Below, in pieces: positions 7,566-11,987 of a stretch of DNA of 11,987 bases. A program made the position numbers and the translations under genes. Source of the stretch: Leadbetterella sp051649345 (GTDB taxonomy: Bacteria > Bacteroidota > Bacteroidia > Cytophagales > Spirosomataceae). The stretch's first letter is position 1. The number at the start of each line of letters is the position of its first letter. The notes under the pieces are model-generated. The model searched no databases. It was not told where the DNA came from and worked only from the letters and a program-made list of their open reading frames with translations. Location: assembly GCA_051649345.1 (NCBI GenBank), contig JBOFGX010000100.1:1-11987 (forward strand), written 5' to 3'.

Positions 7566-8870
7566 TTATTTTATTTTGTTGTTAATATTAATTTTAGCGT
7601 GAGCAAGTAAAACGCTCACTTGAGAAGAATTAAGACTATATTTTGTATTAGTTAATGCATTAAAACTATTTAAAACGCGGTCAATGCTAATCAGCCCTTC
7701 ATTATACAAGTTCTGGTTTTTGGCATACGTATCTTTCTGGATTTCAAGTATTTCAGAATAGTTTTTCACTTGTGATACACTTTTTTCCCAGTCGGTTGTC
7801 AATTGCTTTTTATTCAAACTGGCTTTGATCTCAGCCTGTTCCGTATTTTTTTGAGCCAATTGATAGTCAAATTTGGCTTTGTATTTATTGCTCAAAGTAT
7901 TGGAGTTGGGAAACGGTAAATTAAGCTTTAATCCTACATAATTACTGGGAATCCAATTTCCACTTAGAACAGAGAAATCATTATTGTATAGATTAAAAGA
8001 ATGATTGAAAACAAAAGACAAGGAGGGTGTAATAGCTCTTTTTGTTTTTTGAACCGTCGTCAACGCTGAAAGCTCTTTCAAGCGATTACTTTCCACAAAT
8101 AGATTGTTAAGTTCAATTGTAGGTTTTTCAACGATAGAGAGCAGATTTACTTTCTCTGTGATTTCAATGTTTTCTGTTTCTGAGATATCACTGAGGATTT
8201 TTAAAGATATATAATTTTGTTGTATCAAGAATTCGATTTGTCTGATGTTTTCGTTGATATTCAGAGTGTTGACCTTGCTGTCGTTTACGTCTTGTTGTTT
8301 CACGACACCAAGGGCATATTTACGCTGAGCTAAGGCCAATAAAGAATCAGCGATAGTCAAATTCTGTTTTGTACTTTCTAGTTGTGTATTGAGCTGTACA
8401 ATATTATAGTAAGTAGAGGCAATGTTATCGTGTAAATTTTTCTGGTTGAGTTTTATATCGTTTTCAGAAATCTGAATATTGATTTCGGCTAGTTTAAAAT
8501 TCTTCCAACCTTCCAAGTTAAGGAGCTTTACATCTAAATTTTGCGTTGCACTTGTATTGTACTGTGTTCCAAATTGTAGTTCTCTTGTCGTGCCTTCTTG
8601 CCCCCCAAACGCCTCTCCAGGAACGATATTGACGGGTAGTCGTGTATTGTTTATAAAATTCGCATTCGCGTTAATTTGGGGGTCCAAGATGGCCAATTTT
8701 GATAGTAGCAAAGTCTTTTTGGATTGCATCAGACGTATGTTACCTGTATTGGTTGCGATACTTTTTGAATCCGCATACGCCAAGAGGGATTCCAAATTAT
8801 CAAACTTTTGTTGAGCTTGAGTTGGCAATTGACTGATTATGAGAATCAATAATAAAAAAAACTTCTTCAT
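7566..8870 (-). CDS. TolC-family outer-membrane efflux protein
   Basis: The 434-residue product starts with a Sec signal peptide (MKKFFLLLILIISQLPTQAQ) and lacks a lipobox. The rest shows the duplicated outer-membrane-factor pattern: long amphipathic, Asn/Gln-rich helices (about 120-230 and 335-430) interrupted by beta-strand segments (about 75-110 and 270-325). Phrases such as NIASTYYNIVQLNTQLESTKQNL, ALAQRKYALGVVKQQDVNDSK and KNQNLYNEGLISIDRVLNSFNAL are typical of both halves of the family. It would trimerise into a barrel with a periplasmic tunnel docking the adaptor encoded next. It starts 7 bp after the DUF2147-like gene stop. Length is usual for the family. Substrate cannot be told from the channel. 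Confidence 0.9.
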   Translation of the reverse strand: MKKFFLLLILIISQLPTQAQQKFDNLESLLAYADSKSIATNTGNIRLMQSKKTLLLSKLAILDPQINANANFINNTRLPVNIVPGEAFGGQEGTTRELQFGTQYNTSATQNLDVKLLNLEGWKNFKLAEINIQISENDIKLNQKNLHDNIASTYYNIVQLNTQLESTKQNLTIADSLLALAQRKYALGVVKQQDVNDSKVNTLNINENIRQIEFLIQQNYISLKILSDISETENIEITEKVNLLSIVEKPTIELNNLFVESNRLKELSALTTVQKTKRAITPSLSFVFNHSFNLYNNDFSVLSGNWIPSNYVGLKLNLPFPNSNTLSNKYKAKFDYQLAQKNTEQAEIKASLNKKQLTTDWEKSVSQVKNYSEILEIQKDTYAKNQNLYNEGLISIDRVLNSFNALTNTKYSLNSSQVSVLLAHAKININNKIK

Positions 8871-8877
8871 TTTTATC

Positions 8878-9252
8878 TTAATTTATTTTGCTAAACAATA
8901 GTGTTTTGGACATTAATAGTTTTTTTACGGTTGCTTTTAGCTTACCCGAGTTGACTAAACTTAGTGTCAGGTTCATGTCAAAATTGGGGTCAGGTAGTCG
9001 AATGTCACCCTTTAAACTTTCAGAGGCTGAGTCGTATTTGCATTTACGAAAAAGCAAATACCCTTCTTTTAGTTTTGGATCATTTGAGCTTACTACTTTT
9101 CCATAATACATACCGTCTTTTGCTAAAAATATTTCTACTACAGATTTTGATTCTTCATCCATTTTCCATTTTCCCAATATTTTCTCGGGTTTTTGAGAGA
9201 TGGAAGCAAAGCCCATCATCGATAGTAAAAGTGTAAGTCTGACTGAATTCAT
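8878..9252 (-). CDS. Small secreted DUF2147-like (lipocalin-like) protein, first gene of exporter unit
   Basis: With the ATG at 9252 the product is 124 residues. A longer frame exists from a TTG at 9276, but the ATG gives a tidy signal peptide (MNSVRLTLLLSMMGFASISQ) and is preferred. The mature part begins with ILGKWKMDEESKSVVEIF and DGMYYGKVV, matching the start of DUF2147 domains, which open with GxW, a short acidic turn, then VVEI and a GxYxGK strand. Charged and polar strands alternate to the end, as in small beta-barrels. The usual C-terminal GxxLxGxxW-like ending is only weakly present (KLLMSKTLLFSKIN). The function of DUF2147 is not established; encoded ahead of TolC by 7 bp, it may be a periplasmic accessory or ligand-binding protein of the exporter. 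Moderately sure of the family. Confidence 0.72.
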   Translation of the reverse strand: MNSVRLTLLLSMMGFASISQKPEKILGKWKMDEESKSVVEIFLAKDGMYYGKVVSSNDPKLKEGYLLFRKCKYDSASESLKGDIRLPDPNFDMNLTLSLVNSGKLKATVKKLLMSKTLLFSKIN

Positions 9253-9321
9253 ATGTTTTGTTGTTTGATGGATCAAAATTCAGTCAAAAAAATAGTCTAT
9301 ATAAGAAGAATTTGTTTGTAA

Positions 9322-9347
9322 TGGACAAATTGGGTTTGAAGTGGACA
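9322..9347. promoter_or_regulatory. Direct repeat TGGACA x2, 20-bp period, possible activator site of exporter unit
   Basis: TGGACA occurs at 9322-9327 and 9342-9347, exactly 20 bp apart, about two DNA turns, so both copies face the same side. It lies 70-95 bp upstream of the ATG at 9252 of the exporter's first gene. Direct repeats with about two-turn spacing are the usual arrangement for LytTR-type and OmpR-type regulators. A 6-base repeat in A/T-rich DNA could be chance, and no regulator gene is in the window. Confidence 0.25.
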
Positions 9348-9580
9348 TGAACCCACTAAAAGTGATTGTAACCAAATCACACATGAGGAATTTATCACAC
9401 AAAATAGGACTTCATATCTACTTTTTACCAGTTTTTTCTTTCCTATAATCGAAAAAAAGGCTACGGTTCAAAAACTTTGTATGTCATAACTATTTATCTT
9501 ATTTTTATGTAAAACACCTTTGTATTTTTTACTATTTATAAGTAAAACAACCTTGTTTTTTTATCTTTTTTATAGCATAA

Positions 9581-9588
9581 TACCTTTG
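9581..9588 (+). promoter_or_regulatory. Promoter -7 box in repeat unit 3
   Basis: TACCTTTG is an exact match to the Bacteroidota -7 consensus TAnnTTTG. The nearest upstream TTG (9553-9555, in unit 2) is 25 bp away, a little longer than the accepted -33 to -7 spacing. It points to the ATPase at 9678. It would give a leader of about 85 bases. Confidence 0.4.
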
Positions 9589-9613
9589 TATTTTTATCTA
9601 AAATAAGCTAAAA

Positions 9614-9621
9614 TACCTTTG
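9614..9621 (+). promoter_or_regulatory. Promoter -7 box in repeat unit 4, likely main promoter of the AAA/DUF4143 gene
   Basis: TACCTTTG again matches TAnnTTTG exactly. It is the box closest to the gene, leaving a leader of about 50 bases before the ATG at 9678, a normal distance. A TTG in unit 3 (9586-9588) lies 25 bp upstream, slightly long for a -33 element. No Shine-Dalgarno site is visible before the ATG, as is usual in this phylum. Confidence 0.45.
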
Positions 9622-9677
9622 TATTTTTAACTTTTTTCTATATTTTTGTTGTTTATTTTATTCATAAATAGCATTTT

Positions 9678-10985
9678 ATGTATATCGAAAGAGAAGTAGA
9701 AGAAGAACTAGAAAAATGGAGAATTTCTGACAATAGAAAACCTTTACTAATCAGAGGTGCCAGACAAGTAGGAAAATCATCTACTATCCGAAACTTCGGT
9801 AAAAAATTTACGCATTTCGTTGAGATCAATTTTGATGCGAATATGGAGTATGGAAAAGTATTTGAAAAACAAATTAGCCCAAAGGAAGTCTGCGAAGAGT
9901 TAGCTATCCTTTCAGGAAAAAAAATCATAGAACAAAAGACTCTTCTTTTCCTTGATGAGATTCAATTATGCCCTAGAGCTATCAGCAGTCTTCGATATTT
10001 TTATGAGCAAATGCCAGATTTACATGTCATTGCTACAGGATCCTTACTGGAATTTGTCTTGTCAGATTTACCCTCTTTTGGAGTAGGTAGAATCCACTCT
10101 ATTTTTATGTATCCGTTTTCATTTTTTGAATTCCTACATGCAATTGATCAAGGACAGTATGTTGAGGTTATCAAAAAAGCCAGTCCTACCAAGCCCATTT
10201 TTGAATTGGGACATCAAAAACTTACCGAATTGCTCAAAAAATTCATCATTATTGGTGGAATGCCCGAAGCCGTGGCTACGTATGCCAAAACCCAAGATTT
10301 ATTGAAAATCCAACGGGTCCTAGAAGATATTGTAAATGCATACCAGACAGACTTTTCCAAGTATAAGAATCGAGTACCGTCGGTAAGAATTAGTACAGTA
10401 CTGAATGAAGTAGCCAAACGAACGGGCACCAAATTTATGTATGTTGACTTGACGGACAAGTTCAAAAACGAACAAATCAAAGAGGCCTTGGAGTTACTAA
10501 GGCTAGCAGGACTTATTTACCCCACTACGCATACGTCTGCCAATGGAATCCCTTTAGGTGCAGAAATAGACCCCAAAAAAGTAAAGTACTTGCTCTTTGA
10601 TACGGGCATCTATTTGAATATTTTGGGCTTGAATCTGGGGGGTATTTTGCTTTCAAACGACGTAGATTTTGTCAACAAAGGAAACCTAGCAGAATTATTC
10701 GCAGGCATTGAACTGATTAAAAGCAATTACCAACACAAATTCCCAGAGTTGTATTATTGGCATAGACAGGCCAAAAGCAGCCAAGCTGAGATTGACTATG
10801 TTATCCAAAAAAATGAAGCCATTGTACCTCTGGAAATCAAGGCTAGCAAATCTGGGGCGATGAAAAGTATGCATCTTTTTTTGAAAGAAAAAAACAGCTC
10901 ACTCGGGCTTAGAATTAGCTTGGAGAACTTTTCGGAATATGGCAATATTAGAGTAGTGCCGCTGTATGCGGTTGGGGTGATTTGA
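9678..10985 (+). CDS. AAA-family ATPase with C-terminal DUF4143 domain
   Basis: The 435-residue protein begins with an AAA_14-type ATPase domain: Walker A GARQVGKSS (27-35), Walker B LLFLDEIQ (89-96, Asp93 Glu94), and a sensor-like VIATGSLLEF (117-126). A linker with YPFSFFEFL (145-153) leads into DUF4143 (about 210-400), where LFDTGIYLNILGL (306-318), GNLAELFAGIEL (335-346), AEIDYVI (370-376) and VPLEIKA (383-389) give the E...D...ExK order of a PD-(D/E)xK nuclease-like fold. The family is widespread, often multi-copy in Bacteroidota and archaea, and its role is not settled; DNA-related and defence-like functions have been suggested. No membrane or export signal is visible. It is preceded by the 33-bp promoter-like array and faces the next gene tail to tail. 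Domain call firm, biological role unknown. Confidence 0.9.
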   Translation: MYIEREVEEELEKWRISDNRKPLLIRGARQVGKSSTIRNFGKKFTHFVEINFDANMEYGKVFEKQISPKEVCEELAILSGKKIIEQKTLLFLDEIQLCPRAISSLRYFYEQMPDLHVIATGSLLEFVLSDLPSFGVGRIHSIFMYPFSFFEFLHAIDQGQYVEVIKKASPTKPIFELGHQKLTELLKKFIIIGGMPEAVATYAKTQDLLKIQRVLEDIVNAYQTDFSKYKNRVPSVRISTVLNEVAKRTGTKFMYVDLTDKFKNEQIKEALELLRLAGLIYPTTHTSANGIPLGAEIDPKKVKYLLFDTGIYLNILGLNLGGILLSNDVDFVNKGNLAELFAGIELIKSNYQHKFPELYYWHRQAKSSQAEIDYVIQKNEAIVPLEIKASKSGAMKSMHLFLKEKNSSLGLRISLENFSEYGNIRVVPLYAVGVI

Positions 10986-11180
10986 AGGAAGAAGATTCTA
11001 GATTCAAAGAAAAAACAACCAGATCAAAGATATAAAAAAGCATTTCTGTTGCCCAATCTAAAATTCATAAAACGAGCAGAAAATGTCCTAGTTTACAACT
11101 ATATACTTTATAAATACATGTATATCTAAATTGTAATTTTATATTTACATACTTTTTTTAAAATCAAAATACTAATTATC

Positions 11181-11206
11181 ATTATTTTATAAAAAAATAA
11201 AATAAT
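11181..11206. terminator. A/T-only perfect hairpin between the convergent ATPase genes, possible bidirectional terminator
   Basis: ATTATTTTAT (11181-11190) and ATAAAATAAT (11197-11206) form a perfect 10-bp inverted repeat with an AAAAAA loop, touching the stop codon of the minus-strand gene. Its place at the junction of convergent genes suits a terminator or transcript end. The stem contains no G or C and is therefore weak; in such A/T-rich DNA it might be chance. I saw no other candidate between 10986 and 11205. Confidence 0.35.
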
Positions 11207-11987
11207 CAATTTATAATTTCGTTTTTCCACAATTTGTCCAAAAATACCTTCCAAGGAAGCACCAAAATATCATTCATTTGCCTCGGAAAAGGCTCAAGGC
11301 TTATTACAATCTTTTTCTCAACCGCATATTCCTCAGAGAAGGCCTTCAGTCCCTTTAAATGCCGACTGTTTACCTGTTCGGTGCCTTTTACTTCGATGAT
11401 TACCTCGTGGTCTCCCAATACAAAGTCTACCTCCAAGCCCGAGGAGGTTTTCCAGTATCGAATGGCATAATTGAGATCTGAATAACTGCTATGAGCAACC
11501 AACTCTTGAAATATAAAGTGCTCAAATGAAAACCCAAAAGCTTCGCTTTTAGGCTCAATGTTCTTCCGTTTTAACAGAAAATTGGCAACACCCACATCAA
11601 AAAAGTAAAACTTGGGCGAATTCACAATCCTGCGTTTGGGCTTTTTTTGAAATGACTCTACATATCTACCCAAGAGACTGTCGATTAACACTTGAAAATA
11701 CCCCTTTACACTGGGGCCGCTTATGCCGCACTCCGTGGCTATGTTGGCAAAATTAAGGATCTCCCCATTTGAAAATGCAGCCTTTTCAAGAAATCGGTAG
11801 AATGTCTGGATATTCCGAATACCGGATTCCGCTCGGATTTCATCCTCGAGATAACTCCCAACATAGGCAGACAGGAGCTTTTGCGGATTGTTGCTGTCAT
11901 AATGCCGAGGCAAGAGGCCGTGATTCAAGGCTTTTAGTAAATCAAAATCGGGTATCTCGCTGTATGATAAAGGAAATAGATCATATC
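11206..11987 (-). CDS. AAA-family ATPase with DUF4143 domain (partial, N-terminal ATPase domain off right edge)
   Basis: The frame is open from the window edge to the TGA at 11206, giving about 259 residues. A start at the TTG at 11928 would be wrong: residues upstream of it read YDLFPLSYSEIPDFDLLKAL and continue into NHGLLPRHY, the conserved segment joining the ATPase domain to DUF4143. Visible DUF4143 features are a winged-helix-like region (ILNFANIATECGISGPSVKGY), FYFFDVGVANFLL, FSFEHFIFQEL, GLEVDFVLGD and EVIIEVKG, giving the E...D...ExK pattern. Walker motifs must lie beyond the edge. It is a distant paralogue of the plus-strand ATPase, of another subfamily. Parts of its DNA look richer in G and C than the neighbouring genes (32 of 60 bases at 11701-11760 by hand count), perhaps a sign of separate acquisition. 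Confidence 0.85.
   Translation of the reverse strand, partial: YDLFPLSYSEIPDFDLLKALNHGLLPRHYDSNNPQKLLSAYVGSYLEDEIRAESGIRNIQTFYRFLEKAAFSNGEILNFANIATECGISGPSVKGYFQVLIDSLLGRYVESFQKKPKRRIVNSPKFYFFDVGVANFLLKRKNIEPKSEAFGFSFEHFIFQELVAHSSYSDLNYAIRYWKTSSGLEVDFVLGDHEVIIEVKGTEQVNSRHLKGLKAFSEEYAVEKKIVISLEPFPRQMNDILVLPWKVFLDKLWKNEIIN

Larger units (their letters stand above)
9510..9641 (+). repeat. Four-unit tandem repeat, 33-bp period, carrying promoter -7 boxes
   Basis: Units begin at 9510, 9543, 9576 and 9609, exactly 33 bp apart. Each opens with a conserved 20-bp core (unit 1 TAAAACACCTTTGTATTTTT, unit 4 TAAAATACCTTTGTATTTTT) followed by 13 variable A/T-rich bases; units 2 and 3 share ATCT, units 1 and 3 share ATAAG there. 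Unit 2 is the most diverged (ACCTTGT). Units 3 and 4 contain TACCTTTG, an exact TAnnTTTG -7 box; units 1 and 2 deviate. The array ends about 40 bp before the ATG of the plus-strand AAA ATPase. Not a CRISPR: the period and spacers are too short. Confidence 0.75.
9253..9677. other. 425-bp divergent intergenic region
   Basis: This region separates the minus-strand exporter unit from the plus-strand ATPase. The left half (9253-9480) should hold the exporter promoter and contains a 20-bp-spaced direct repeat plus short inverted repeats: GTGATT/AATCAC at 9362-9380, and a 7-bp arm pair AATTTGT/ACAAATT within about 9309-9331. I could not fix a good -33/-7 pair for the exporter; TATTTTTTTG on the minus strand (9294 to 9285) is the nearest. 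The right half (9510-9641) is the 33-bp repeat array. I saw no convincing gene. Confidence 0.6.

Noticed and set aside
9510..9641. The 33-bp array considered as a CRISPR
   Set aside because: Repeat cores are 20 bp with only 13 bp between them, the between-parts are A/T-rich and partly similar to one another, and no cas gene is near.
9662..9928. Minus-strand ORF of 88 residues overlapping the start of the plus-strand AAA ATPase
   Set aside because: Antisense to the Walker A region of a confident gene.

Overview
The window comes from an AT-rich member of the Bacteroidota, probably of the Cytophagales. The evidence is a ceramide-type sphingolipid cluster, a secreted protein with a carboxypeptidase regulatory-like domain, TAnnTTTG-type -7 boxes, short A/T-rich leaders without clear Shine-Dalgarno sites, and AAA/DUF4143 ATPases of a type common in this phylum. 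The genus is not determined.

Layout. (1) At 1-301 (minus) lies the 5' part of a secreted protein that runs off the left edge. (2) At 502-3886 (minus) is a compact three-gene unit transcribed as serine palmitoyltransferase, then a GNAT-fold acyltransferase, then an NAD-dependent epimerase/dehydratase-like reductase. This is the set expected for bacterial (dihydro)ceramide synthesis: Spt makes 3-ketosphinganine, bCerS N-acylates it, and CerR reduces the keto group. (3) At 3887-4483 is a 597-bp A/T-rich gap with two near-identical palindromes of operator type, 253 bp apart. (4) At 4484-9252 (minus) is a five-gene unit: a DUF2147-like secreted protein, a TolC-like outer-membrane factor, a lipoprotein periplasmic adaptor, a MacB/FtsX-type permease and a LolD/MacB-type ATPase. 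Together these make a complete tripartite ABC exporter. (5) At 9253-9677 is a divergent intergenic region with a 20-bp-spaced direct repeat near the exporter and a four-unit, exactly 33-bp-periodic promoter-like array pointing at the next gene. (6) At 9678-10985 (plus) and 11206-11987 (minus, cut by the right edge) are two AAA ATPases of the AAA_14/DUF4143 type arranged tail to tail.

How the genes may work together. The sphingolipid unit and the exporter are codirectional and adjacent. The exporter has the separated permease/ATPase layout also seen in glycolipid exporters of the DevBCA type. A role in moving a ceramide-derived lipid to or through the outer membrane is therefore possible, but this is inference from position only; an ordinary drug or peptide efflux role is equally open. 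The DUF4143 ATPases look like an unrelated accessory pair.

Corrections to naive ORF calling. The DUF2147-like gene most likely starts at the ATG at 9252 rather than the TTG at 9276. The last gene does not start at 11928 but is open to the window edge.
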